Assembly (NCBI GenBank): GCA_963802795.1
Contig: CAWDJV010000005.1
Coordinates: forward strand, 62,001-126,000
Origin: JAIBJN01 sp963802795
Lineage (GTDB): Bacteria > Actinomycetota > Thermoleophilia > Gaiellales > Gaiellaceae
Reading direction: 5' to 3'
Length of the DNA stretch: 64,000 nucleotides
In this document: positions 33,664 through 42,212 of the stretch, in pieces
Layout: each line of letters starts with the position of its first letter
How positions within the stretch are numbered: the stretch's first letter is position 1
The notes under the pieces: generated by a model
Databases searched by the model: none
What the model was told of the DNA's origin: nothing
What the model saw: only the letters and a program-made list of their open reading frames with translations
Program-made: the position numbers and the translations under genes

Positions 33664-34425
33664 ATGAAGATCGCCGTCTGCGTCAAGCAGGTCGGATCCC
33701 TGGGGGACGAGGTCGAGTTCACCGAGGACGAGCGGGACGTCGACCCCGACTACCTCGACTACGCCCTCAACGAATGGGACTCGTACGCGACCGAGGAGGC
33801 GCTCCGCCTGCGCGAGGCTGCCGGCGAGGGTGAGGTCGTCGTCCTCACCGTGGGAGACGAGGACGCCGAGGACGCCCTGCGGCGGGCGCTCGCCATGGGC
33901 GCCGACCGAGGCGTCCGCGTATGGTCCGACGACCTGGCCGGCGCGGACCCCGTCACGGTCGCTCGGGCGCTCGCCGAGCCGGTCCGCGCCGAGAGCCCCG
34001 ACCTCGTGCTGTGCGGCGTCCAGTCGAGCGATGCGGTCCAGGCCGCGACGGGAACGGCGCTCGCCGAGCTGCTCGGGCTGCCCCGGGCGGCGGTCGTCGC
34101 GAAGCTGGAGCTCGGGAACGGCACGGCGACGGTGCACCGGGAGCTCGAGGGCGGCCTCGTGGACGTGGTCGAGGTGGACACTCCGTGCGTGCTCACCATC
34201 CAGACGGGCATCAACGAGCCGCGCTACGCAACGCTGCGGGCCATCAAGCAGGCCGAGCAGCAGGAGATCGAGGTACGCGAGCCGGGCGACCTGGGCACGC
34301 CGGCCGCCCGCGTGCGGCGGATGTTCGTGCCGCCGAAGGGCGAGGGCGCGGAAATGCTGAACGGCAGCCCGGCCGACATCGCCCAGCGGATCAAGGAGAT
34401 CGTCGACGACAGGATGAAGTCGTGA
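33664..34425 (+). CDS. etfB: Electron transfer flavoprotein beta subunit
   Basis: 253 residues. KIAVCVKQVGSLGDEVEFTE at the start, LCGVQSSDAVQAATGTALAE for the AMP-binding region and TPCVLTIQTGINEPRYATLR are diagnostic of EtfB. With EtfA it accepts electrons from the flavin dehydrogenase upstream (TMADH uses ETF) and delivers them to a quinone-linked oxidoreductase, here the EtfD-like protein. The start lies just after the structured repeat element, whose degenerate terminal sequence GGCGGGG is the only ribosome-site-like stretch. Confidence 0.94.
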   Translation: MKIAVCVKQVGSLGDEVEFTEDERDVDPDYLDYALNEWDSYATEEALRLREAAGEGEVVVLTVGDEDAEDALRRALAMGADRGVRVWSDDLAGADPVTVARALAEPVRAESPDLVLCGVQSSDAVQAATGTALAELLGLPRAAVVAKLELGNGTATVHRELEGGLVDVVEVDTPCVLTIQTGINEPRYATLRAIKQAEQQEIEVREPGDLGTPAARVRRMFVPPKGEGAEMLNGSPADIAQRIKEIVDDRMKS

Positions 34426-34553
34426 CCCAGAGGTCCCCGACCTCCACCGGCCTTGGGGCCACCCCGGGCCACCACCCGCTTCGAGCGTATCGACGAAAGT
34501 CGCGCCGGTGGTGCACGGACCGTGCCGCGAGTGTGACGGAGCTCGGCGAATGA
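34422..34553 (+). CDS. Possible 43-residue ORF bridging etfB and etfA
   Basis: The 124-base gap between etfB and etfA is filled by one frame from GTG 34422 (GTGA overlap with the etfB stop) to TGA 34553 (ATGA overlap with the etfA start). The product would be basic, with HHPLRAYRRKSRRWC in the middle, and matches nothing known. Third-position GC is about 80 percent by hand count, lower than in neighbouring genes. It may be only a device for translational coupling. A 13-base palindrome (GCACGGACCGTGC, 34513-34525) lies inside it. Confidence 0.3.
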   Translation: MTQRSPTSTGLGATPGHHPLRAYRRKSRRWCTDRAASVTELGE

Positions 34554-35488
34554 GCGTTCTCGTCGTCGCCGAACACCTCCGCGGCGAGCTTCGGCCGGTC
34601 ACGCTCGAGCTCGTCAGCGCCGCGCGCGAGCTCGGCGGGCCGGTCGCGGTCGCGGTCGTCGCCGCCGACCCCGCGGCCCTCGCCGACGCGGTCAACGTCG
34701 AGGGCGTGGACGAGATCCTTGCCGTCAGCGTGGAGGCCGACGAGTTCGAGAACGACGTCTACCAGGCGGCCGTCGCGCAACTGATCGAGGAGCGAAGCCC
34801 CCGCGCCACGCTCCTCGGGTTCACCGTCAACTCGATGGGCTACGGCCCCGCGCTCGCCGCCAAGCTCGGCCTCGGATTCGCCTCCGACGTCTTCGCCGTG
34901 CGGGACGATGGTGGCGAGGTCGTCGCCGAGCGTTCCTTCTACGGCGCGAAGGTGAACGGCGAGGTCGAGTTCCCCGGCCACGACGGCGTCGTGCTCCTGC
35001 TCCGCGCCACGGCCTGGCCGCCGGCCGAAGGCGCCGGGTCCGCGACGATCACCGAGGTCGCCGGCCCGGAGACGACCTCGCGCGCCCGGCATCGGGAATG
35101 GGTCGAGGTGCAGACCGGCGACGTCGACATCACCACCTCGGACTTCCTCCTCTCCGTCGGTCGCGGTATCGGCGAGAAGGAGAACCTCGAGCAGTTCGAG
35201 GAGCTCGCCGGCACGATGGGCGCGACGCTGTCGGTCTCGCGTCCGCTCGTCGACGCCGGCTGGATGTCGAACGCCCGGCAGGTCGGGCAGTCCGGCAAGA
35301 CCGTCAAGCCGAGGGTCTACCTCGCGCTCGGGATCTCGGGCGCCGTCCAGCACCTGGCGGGCATGAAGACCAGCGGCACGATCATTGCGGTCAACACCGA
35401 CCCGGAAGCGGCGATCTTCACAGTCGCGCACTACGGCGCGGTCGCCGATCTCTTCGAGGTCGCAGAGGAGCTGGAAAAGCTCTACTGA
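34550..35488 (+). CDS. etfA: Electron transfer flavoprotein alpha subunit
   Basis: 312 residues from ATG 34550; an in-frame GTG at 34508 would add a meaningless extension. SVLVVAEHLRGELRPVTLEL opens the N-domain. The FAD-binding C-domain has DFLLSVGRGIGEKENLEQFE, SRPLVDAGWMSNARQVGQSG, PRVYLALGISGAVQHLAGMK and IIAVNTDPEAAIFTVAHYGA, all standard EtfA. It forms a heterodimer with EtfB. Its TGA shares a base with the ATG of the EtfD-like gene, so the three are co-translated. Confidence 0.95.
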   Translation: MSVLVVAEHLRGELRPVTLELVSAARELGGPVAVAVVAADPAALADAVNVEGVDEILAVSVEADEFENDVYQAAVAQLIEERSPRATLLGFTVNSMGYGPALAAKLGLGFASDVFAVRDDGGEVVAERSFYGAKVNGEVEFPGHDGVVLLLRATAWPPAEGAGSATITEVAGPETTSRARHREWVEVQTGDVDITTSDFLLSVGRGIGEKENLEQFEELAGTMGATLSVSRPLVDAGWMSNARQVGQSGKTVKPRVYLALGISGAVQHLAGMKTSGTIIAVNTDPEAAIFTVAHYGAVADLFEVAEELEKLY

Positions 35489-37610
35489 TGCCCGTCCCGC
35501 TGGGCGCCGAGGAGACGCGGGAGACCTTCGCCGGCCTCGATACCTGGCAGATCGTCCTCTGGTACGGGCTGATCGCCCTCTCCGTCGCGATCTTCGTCTT
35601 CGGGGTCGTCCGGCTGCTCCTCAAGTACCGCCGGGGCCGCACCTCCCAGCCGGTCGGCAACGTGGTGGAGCGTGCAGTTCGCACGGGAAAGATCGTCGCC
35701 ACGCATGCCTGGATCCGCCGCCGGGACCCGCTCGCCGGCCTCGCCCACCTGCTGGTCTTCTACGGCTTCGTCGTCCTCTTGATCGGGACCGCGATCCTCG
35801 CCTTCCAGGACGACTTCGCCGAGCCCGTGCTCGGCTTCGACTTCTGGAGAGGCTGGTTCTACCTGGGCTACTCGCTCTTCCTGGACGTCTTCGGGGCGGC
35901 GCTGGTCGTCGGCCTCGTGATCTTCGCGGTCAAGCGCGGGGTGCTGCGGCCGTTCCGGCTTTCCTACTGGCGCCCCGCCGAGCCGGACCCGAAGCTCGCC
36001 GGCGAGCCGAGCGTCTATCGCACCGGAGACTGGATCTTCCTCGGAAGCCTCTTCTTCCTCGCCCTCACCGGCTTCCTGCTCGAAGCGTTCCGCATCGCGG
36101 CCGACGATCCCGACTTCGAGGTCTGGGCCCCGTTCGGCTGGCTCGTGGGACAGGCCTTCATCTCGGTCGGCTTCGAGGGCGACGCCGCCGAGTCGGCGCG
36201 CGCGCGCGAACTGGTGGGTGCACGGCGTCTTCGCGCTCTTCTGGGTCTCGTCGATCCCCTTCACGAAGGCCGTCCATATGCTCGCGGGACCGGCCGGAGT
36301 CGCCGCCAAGGACGAGCGGGCCGGGAGCCGCCTCGCACCGCTTCCCGCGGACGCGAAGCCGGAGGAGGTCGGCTACGCGACCATCGACGCGCTCTCGCCT
36401 AAGCACCTGCTCGACCTCGACGCCTGCACGAAGTGCGGCAAGTGCCACGAGGCGTGCCCGGCGACGGCGAGCGGCTACCCGCTCTCGCCGCGCGACCTCG
36501 ATCCTCGATCTGCGCGAGGTCGCCGAGGGCGCGATGGGGAACCGGGCGGCGCTCGGGATCCCGCCCCGCTTCCCAGACCGCGCCGAGATCCTCGGGACGA
36601 TCAAGCCGGAGACGCTCTGGTCGTGCATGCAATGCATGGCGTGCGTCGAGATCTGCCCGGTCGGCATCGAGCACGTGCCGATCATCAACCAGATGCGCAG
36701 GGCGCTCGTCGAGCGCGGGGAGATGGACGGGCAGCTCCAGCAGACGCTGGAGACGATCTACACGTCGGGTAACTCCTTCGGCGAGGCGAAGCGGAAACGC
36801 GGCCGCTGGGCGAAGGACCTCGACTTCACGGTGAAGGACGCGCGCAAGGAGCCCGCGGAGCTCCTCTGGTTCGTCGGCGACTACGCCTCCTTCGACCCGC
36901 GCAACCAACGGATCAGCCAGGCGCTCGCCCAGGTTCTCCGCCGGGCCGGCGTGGACTTCGGGATCCTGTACGACGGGGAGCGCACCGCGGGGAACGACGT
37001 CCGCCGGGCCGGCGAGGAGGGGCTCTGGTCGTCGCTCGCCGAGGAGAACGTGGAGACGCTGTCCGGCTGCCGCTTCGACCGCATCCTGACGTCGGACCCG
37101 CACACGTTCAACACGCTCAAGAACGAGTATCCGCAGCTGGGCGGGAGCTGGACGGTCGTGCACCACACGCAGCTCCTCCTCGAGCTCCTGGAGGCGGGGC
37201 GGCTGCGGCCGCGCAAGGGCCTCGGCTACCGCGTCACCTACCACGACCCCTGCACGCTGGGCCGCATGAACGGCGTCTACGACGCGCCCCGGGAGGTGAT
37301 CGCGGCGGTGGGCTGTGAGGTCGTCGAGATGCCGCGGAACCGCGACAACTCCTTCTGCTGTGGGGCAGGCGGTGGGCGGATCTGGATGAAGGAGCTGAAG
37401 GCCGACGACGCGCAGCGACCGAGCGAGAATCGCATCGACGAGGCGGTCGGGCTTCGGGCGATCGACTACTTCGTGGTCGCCTGCCCCAAGGACGTAACGA
37501 TGTACGAGGATGCGATCAAGACGTCCGGCCACCAGGGCGAGATCGAGCTGCGCGAGGTCTCGGAGCTCGTGCTCGAGTCCCTCGCGCTCGATGGAAAGGA
37601 GAGCACGTGA
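35488..37610 (+). CDS. EtfD-like membrane Fe-S oxidoreductase (two frameshifts)
   Basis: About 706 residues after removing one base in a GC run near 36195 and one G near 36500. Five or so N-terminal membrane segments (IVLWYGLIALSVAIFVFGVV, LLVFYGFVVLLIGTAILAFQ) form a NarI-like heme-binding domain, ending in WWVHGVFALFWVSSIPFTKA. Then come two ferredoxin motifs (LDACTKCGKCHEACPATASG and WSCMQCMACVEICPV) and CCG domains (TYHDPCTLGRMNGVYDAPRE, NSFCCGAGGGRIWMKEL). This matches EtfD (Rv0338c-like), which takes electrons from ETF to the quinone pool. Its position after etfBA supports this. Confidence 0.87.
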
Positions 37611-38716
37611 GCAAGGAGACCGCGTTCTACCCGCGCCTGAAGGCGCTGACCGACGAGTGGATGGATCTCTTCGGCTACTGGGCGCCCACCGAGGTCACCG
37701 ACACGCAGGAGGAGTACCGGGCAGTGCGGGAGACCGCGGGGCTCATGGACTTCACGATGCTTCGCAAGGTCGATCTCGACGGCCCCGGCGCGCTCGAGCT
37801 CGTCAACTCGATCGTCACGCGTGACGTCTCCAAGCTGACACCCGGGCACATCGCCTACGGCGCGCTCGCCGACGACGACGGGAAGATGGTGGACGACTGC
37901 ACGGCGATGATGCGCTCTGCCGACAGCGTCCGCTTTTGCGGCGCCAACGACCGCGACTTCGACATCTTCAGCGCGGCGGCGACGGGCACCGACATCGAGG
38001 TGCGGGAGTTCACGGACGATATGCCGCACCTGTGCCTCCAGGGCCCGAAGAGCCGCGAGATTCTCCAGGGCATGACGAGCAGCGACCTCTCAAACGCCGC
38101 CTTTCCCTACTACACGTTCAGGGAGGACGTCGAGATCGCCGGCGTTCCCATCTTCATGACGCGCCTGGGCTACACGGCCGAGCTCGGCTACGAGCTGTGG
38201 GTGGACCGCGAGCGGGCGTTCGAGCTCTGGGATGCCCTCATCCATGCGGGCGAGCCGCAGGGCATGAAGGTGATCGGCATGGTCGCGCTCGACCTCTTCC
38301 GGATCGAGGGCGGCTTCATCATCGGCGGGATCGAGTACGACCCGACGGTGTCCCCGTACGAGTGCGGTCTCGGATGGTCGGTCGAGCTGGACAAGGGTGA
38401 GTTCCAGGGCAAGGCCGGCCTCGCCGCCGACCGCGAGGAGACCCAGCTCAGGCTCACGAGCGTCGTGCTCGAAGGCGGCGGCGACGAGGCGAGCGGCGCT
38501 CAGCTCTGGGTCGACGAGCAGGAGGTCGGGCTCGTCACACAGGCCGTGGTCTCGCCGTACCTCGGCGGCCAAACGCTCGGTCTCGCCAAGATCCGCAAGG
38601 ATCTGAAGGAGCCGGGCCAGCAGGTCGTCGCGCAGGTCGGCGAGAAGCAGATCTCCGGCGAGGTCGTCAGCCATCCGGTCTACGACCCGGAGCGGAGACG
38701 GGCCAAGGAGAGCTAG
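37607..38716 (+). CDS. GcvT-like folate-binding protein in the dehydrogenase operon
   Basis: 369 residues from GTG overlapping the EtfD stop. GLMDFTMLRKVDLDGPGALE, HIAYGALADDDGKMVDDCTA, TRLGYTAELGYELWVDRERA and SPYECGLGWSVELDKGEFQG are typical of the aminomethyltransferase fold. It is a different branch from the protein at 17670. In this operon a THF-binding protein could trap the formaldehyde made by the flavin dehydrogenase as methylene-THF, feeding the Fhs-FchA-FolD route (inference). No glycine cleavage partners are present. Confidence 0.87.
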   Translation: MSKETAFYPRLKALTDEWMDLFGYWAPTEVTDTQEEYRAVRETAGLMDFTMLRKVDLDGPGALELVNSIVTRDVSKLTPGHIAYGALADDDGKMVDDCTAMMRSADSVRFCGANDRDFDIFSAAATGTDIEVREFTDDMPHLCLQGPKSREILQGMTSSDLSNAAFPYYTFREDVEIAGVPIFMTRLGYTAELGYELWVDRERAFELWDALIHAGEPQGMKVIGMVALDLFRIEGGFIIGGIEYDPTVSPYECGLGWSVELDKGEFQGKAGLAADREETQLRLTSVVLEGGGDEASGAQLWVDEQEVGLVTQAVVSPYLGGQTLGLAKIRKDLKEPGQQVVAQVGEKQISGEVVSHPVYDPERRRAKES

Positions 38717-38758
38717 CGCGTGAGTTTCGGCACGAAGGGGTAGGCTTTCGACGAGCCC

Positions 38759-39193
38759 GTGCCGATCGCCGACGTCATGACCACGCGCCTCGTCCAGGCC
38801 GAGCCGGACGAGTCCGTCAGGGAGGCGATTCGGCGGATGTCCGACGCGGGGGTCGGGTCGATCGCGGTCTGCGAGGGATCCCGGCTCGTGGGGATCCTCA
38901 CCGAGCGGGACGTGCTGAGCCTCGCGGCCCGCGGCGTCGACTTCGACGGCCTGCGCGTGCGCGAGGCGATGACGGATCGCGTGTTCACCGTCTCCCCGGA
39001 CGCGGACATCGTCGCGACGGCGCGCCTCATGGGCGAGCGCCACATCCGCCACCTTCCCGTCGTCGAGGGCGAGAACCTGCTCGGCATCGTGGGCATCCGC
39101 GACGTGCTCGGCGCGCTCGCCGAAGCGCTCTGGCGCACGCAGGACGACGCCGTCCACGAGACGGCGCGCAGCCTCCTCTCGCACAGGTCGTAG
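38759..39193 (+). CDS. Two-CBS-domain protein
   Basis: 144 residues from GTG 38759. Two CBS repeats are evident: IADVMTTRLVQAEPDESVRE with GSIAVCEGSRLVGILTERDV, and VREAMTDRVFTVSPDADIVA with HIRHLPVVEGENLLGIVGIR. CBS pairs bind adenosine nucleotides and often regulate transporters or enzymes. TAGGCT at 38741-38746 may be its own -10 hexamer, 12 bases from the start. Partner unknown. Confidence 0.88.
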   Translation: MPIADVMTTRLVQAEPDESVREAIRRMSDAGVGSIAVCEGSRLVGILTERDVLSLAARGVDFDGLRVREAMTDRVFTVSPDADIVATARLMGERHIRHLPVVEGENLLGIVGIRDVLGALAEALWRTQDDAVHETARSLLSHRS

Positions 39194-39215
39194 CGATGGA
39201 CGTCCGCACGCGGGC

Positions 39216-39244
39216 TTGACAAGTCGGCGCTGATTTAGTCAAAT
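39216..39244 (+). promoter_or_regulatory. Promoter of the selenium-binding-protein gene
   Basis: TTGACA (39216-39221) is a perfect -35 hexamer; 17 bases later TCAAAT (39239-39244) is a fair -10. Transcription would start near 39251, inside the inverted repeat at 39234-39264. This is the best -35/-10 pair in the window. Confidence 0.7.
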
Positions 39245-39264
39245 GCCTAAGTCACTTGACTAAA
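39234..39264. promoter_or_regulatory. 31-base operator with perfect 9-bp inverted repeats
   Basis: TTTAGTCAA (39234-39242) and TTGACTAAA (39256-39264) are exact reverse complements separated by 13 bases. They overlap the -10 hexamer and the first bases of the AAAGGAG ribosome site of the next gene. The AT-rich sequence stands out from its surroundings. The TetR-family protein encoded two genes downstream is the likely ligand. Confidence 0.8.
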
Positions 39265-39273
39265 GGAGTGTCC

Positions 39274-40605
39274 ATGAACGATTCGACCACCCTGTACTCC
39301 TCCCCGAAAGAAGCGATGCGCGCTCCCGCCGAGGAGTTCCTCTACGTCGCGTGTCTCCACGAGGGGACGGGCGTCGACAAGCCCGACTTCCTCGCCGTCG
39401 TCGACACCGACCCCAGCTCGGCCACCTATGGCCGGGTGATCCACGAAACGCCGATGCCGAACGTCGGCGACGAGCTCCATCACTACGGCTGGAACCGGTG
39501 CTCGTCGGCCTGCCACGGCCCCGACCGCTCGCACCTGATCATCCCCGGCTTCCGCTCCTCGCGGGTCCACGTCCTGAACGTGACGGACGACCCGCGCAAG
39601 CCGACGATCGAGAAGGTGATCGAGCCCGAGGAGTTGCTCGAGAAGACCGGCCTCACGCGGCCGCACACGGTTCACTGCATGCCGGGCGACAACATCGTGG
39701 TGAGCATGCTCGGAGACGCCGACGGCAACGGCGCCGGCGGCTTTGCCGTGCTCGACGCGAAGACGTTCGAGATCAAAGGCCGCTGGGAGAACGGCGGGCC
39801 GCGTCCGCCGATGAACTACGACTTCTGGTACCAGCCGCGGCAGAACACGCTCGTCTCGTCGGAGTTCGGCGAGCCCAACGCCTACGAGTCCGGTTTCGAC
39901 CTCGCGGACGTCCAGGCCGGCCGCTACGGCCAGCGACTCCACTTCTGGAACCTCGAGGAGCGCACGCTCCAGCAGACCATCGACCTCGGGGAGCAGGGGC
40001 TCGTGCCGCTGGAGATCCGTGTCCTGCACGACCCGAATGCCAGGCAGGGCTTCCTCGGAGCCGCGCTTTCGAGCAACATCTGGCACTTCTCCGGCGACAA
40101 CGGCACGTGGTCGGCCAAGCCGGTGATCACGACGGACCCGGTCGAGCTCGAGGGCTGGCCCTTCCCGGTTCCCGCCCTCATCACCGACCTCGTGCTCTCG
40201 ATGGACGACAAAGCGCTCTACTTCTCCGACTGGCTCCACGGCGACCTGCGCCGCTACGACGTCTCCGACCCGGAGAACCCGACGCTGACGGGGAAGCTCT
40301 GGCTCGGCGGCCTGCTCGGAAAGCCGAACGACGCGGGGCGCGAGCTGAACGGCGGCCCTCAGATGCTGCAGTTGTCCCTGGACGGCAAGCGGCTCTACGT
40401 CACCAACTCGCTCTACTCGACCTGGGACAACCAGTTCTACCCAGAGCTGCGCTCGTGGCTCCTCAAGATCGACATCGGCGAGGACGGCTCGATGGAGGTC
40501 GACAGGGACTTCTTCGTCGACTTCCACGATCGCCCGGACGGACCGGCACGGGCCCACGAGGTTCGACTGCAGGGCGGCGACTGCACGACGGAGATCTTCC
40601 AGTGA
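39274..40605 (+). CDS. Selenium-binding protein (SBP56) family, probable methanethiol oxidase
   Basis: 443 residues from ATG 39274 behind AAAGGAG. Family blocks are clear: HHYGWNRCSSACHGPDRSHL, TGLTRPHTVHCMPGDNI, PPMNYDFWYQPRQNTLVSSE, LSMDDKALYFSDWLHGDLRR and RAHEVRLQGGDCTTEIFQ at the end. Bacterial members characterised as methanethiol oxidase convert methanethiol to formaldehyde, hydrogen sulfide and hydrogen peroxide and need copper. No signal peptide is seen, although the methylotroph enzyme is periplasmic. Formaldehyde from this enzyme would fit the folate genes of the window. Function by family only. Confidence 0.88.
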   Translation: MNDSTTLYSSPKEAMRAPAEEFLYVACLHEGTGVDKPDFLAVVDTDPSSATYGRVIHETPMPNVGDELHHYGWNRCSSACHGPDRSHLIIPGFRSSRVHVLNVTDDPRKPTIEKVIEPEELLEKTGLTRPHTVHCMPGDNIVVSMLGDADGNGAGGFAVLDAKTFEIKGRWENGGPRPPMNYDFWYQPRQNTLVSSEFGEPNAYESGFDLADVQAGRYGQRLHFWNLEERTLQQTIDLGEQGLVPLEIRVLHDPNARQGFLGAALSSNIWHFSGDNGTWSAKPVITTDPVELEGWPFPVPALITDLVLSMDDKALYFSDWLHGDLRRYDVSDPENPTLTGKLWLGGLLGKPNDAGRELNGGPQMLQLSLDGKRLYVTNSLYSTWDNQFYPELRSWLLKIDIGEDGSMEVDRDFFVDFHDRPDGPARAHEVRLQGGDCTTEIFQ

Positions 40606-40739
40606 TGCTCGCGCACCACATGGGCGAGGACATCCTGCTCGGCTCGCTGGCGGCCGGAGGCACGACTGCGGCGACCGGCGTCGTGCTCTTCGGACGGGCC
40701 AGGCTCGACGCGCTCGTGCGGTGGCTGCGCCGCAAGTAG
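40605..40739 (+). CDS. 44-residue protein between the SBP56 and TetR genes
   Basis: ATG 40605 shares a base with the SBP56 stop (TGATG), and the frame runs to TAG 40739, overlapping the TetR start by 19 bases. It has one mildly hydrophobic stretch (ILLGSLAAGGTTAATGVVLF) and a basic tail (ALVRWLRRK), as in a small single-pass membrane protein. The overlaps on both sides favour a real gene. Family unknown. Confidence 0.45.
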   Translation: MLAHHMGEDILLGSLAAGGTTAATGVVLFGRARLDALVRWLRRK

Positions 40740-41302
40740 CCCGCGCCACGACGGAGGAGGCGTTCCTCGATGCAGCGGAGCGCCTCCTCGTCGAGCTCGG
40801 CTACCCGGGCGTCACCACCCGGCGCATCGCAGCCGAAGCCGGCCTCAACCACGGCCTCGTCCACTACTACTTCGGCTCGGTCGAAAACCTGCTCGTCCGC
40901 GTGCTCGAGCGATTCACCGAGCGGCTGATCGTCAGGCAGCGGGCGATGTACGAGGATCCCGCGACTCCGTTCGTGGAGAAGTGGCGGACCGCGATGCGCT
41001 ACCTGGACGCCGACCGCGAGTACCAGAAGGTCTGGTGTGAGCTACAGGCACTTGCGTGGAACCGCCCCGAGCTTCGTGGCCCCGTCGGGCATGTGCACGA
41101 CGAGTGGCGGGCGGTCCTCACCGAGGCGCTGGCCGAGCCCCGGGAGCGCTACGGGATTCCGATTGCGCTGGACGCGCTCGTGACGCTCGTGATTACGTTC
41201 AACGAGGGAATCATCCTCGAGCGCCTGTCAGGCGTAGAGGCAGGCCAGCGCGAGCTGCTGGACTGGATCGACGGCTGGTTGACCGCGCAGGAGGCGACGT
41301 GA
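40721..41302 (+). CDS. TetR/AcrR-family transcriptional regulator
   Basis: 193 residues from GTG 40721. The N-terminal helix-turn-helix is AAERLLVELGYPGVTTRRIA with AEAGLNHGLVHYYFGSVENL (about residues 17-56); the C-terminal domain is helical and variable. It sits in the SBP56 transcript and probably represses the promoter at 39216 through the 9-bp inverted repeat, giving feedback control. Its stop overlaps the hydrolase start (GTGA). Inducer unknown. Confidence 0.9.
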   Translation: MAAPQVARATTEEAFLDAAERLLVELGYPGVTTRRIAAEAGLNHGLVHYYFGSVENLLVRVLERFTERLIVRQRAMYEDPATPFVEKWRTAMRYLDADREYQKVWCELQALAWNRPELRGPVGHVHDEWRAVLTEALAEPRERYGIPIALDALVTLVITFNEGIILERLSGVEAGQRELLDWIDGWLTAQEAT

Positions 41303-42212
41303 CGACGACGGCAGTCGACACTCGGGCCGAGCAGACGCGGGCCCGCTACCCCGACAGCGAGGGCTACGTCGAGCGCGACGGCGTCCGCGTCTTCTACGAG
41401 GTGTACGGGCACGGCGAGCCGACCCTGTTCTTGCTGCCTACCTGGTCGATCATCCACTCGCGTCACTGGAAGATGCAGATCCCCTACCTGGCACGCCACT
41501 TCCGCGTGCTCACCTTCGACGGACGTGGCAGCGGAAAGGTCGGACCGGCCGACGGAGGGCGAGGCGTACACGGAGGCGCAGTTTGCCGCCGACGCCCTGG
41601 CCGTGATGGACGCGACGAAGACCGAGCGGGCGGTCGTCGTGACACTCTCCTGCGGGGCGCTCTGGGGCACGCTGCTCGCGGCCGACCATTCCGACCGCGT
41701 TGCCGGAGCGGTCTTCATTGGCCCAGCGGTCCCGCTTGCCCCGCCTCATCCCGAGCGCACGGTCCATCCTGTCCACGAGCGGCTCGACACCTTCGAAGGC
41801 TGGGCGAAGTACAACCACTACTACTGGCTCGAGCATTACGAGGAGTTCCTCTGGTTCTTCTGCGGGCAGATGTTCACGGAGCCGCACTCGACGAAACAGA
41901 TCGAGGATTGTGTCGGGTGGGGGCTCGAGCTGACGCCCGAGACGCTGATCGCAGCCGAGGTAGGGCTCTCGCTCTGCGGGCTGGAGGGCTTCGCGAACGC
42001 GTGCGCCCGCGTTCGCTGCCCGGTGCTCGTCATGCACGGCGACGAGGACGCGATCAGGCCGCTCGCACAAGGAGCGGCGCTCGCAGAGGTCACCGGGGGC
42101 GCCTCTCGTCACGCTCGTAGGCTCCGGCCACTGCCCGCACGCCCGCGACCCCGTGAAGGTCAACCTGTTGATCCGCGAGTTTGTCGAGTCGCTGGAAAGC
42201 AGGGCGACATGA
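41299..42212 (+). CDS. Alpha/beta-fold hydrolase (two frameshifts)
   Basis: From GTG 41299 two one-base insertions (near 41537 and 42102) must be removed, giving exactly 304 codons. Visible parts are YVERDGVRVFYEVYGHGEPT, VLTFDGRGSGRSDRPTEGEA, the nucleophile region VVVTLSCGALWGTLLAADHS (Cys in place of the usual Ser in the GxSxG elbow) and a catalytic His in GSGHCPHARDPVKVNLLI. A cysteine nucleophile is unusual for lipase/esterase types and recalls dienelactone-hydrolase-like enzymes. Its stop overlaps the glycosyltransferase start. Confidence 0.75.

Noticed and set aside
34508..34549. Upstream GTG start for etfA
   Set aside because: The added residues have no homology. ATG 34550 begins the normal MSVLVVAEH start and overlaps the preceding stop.
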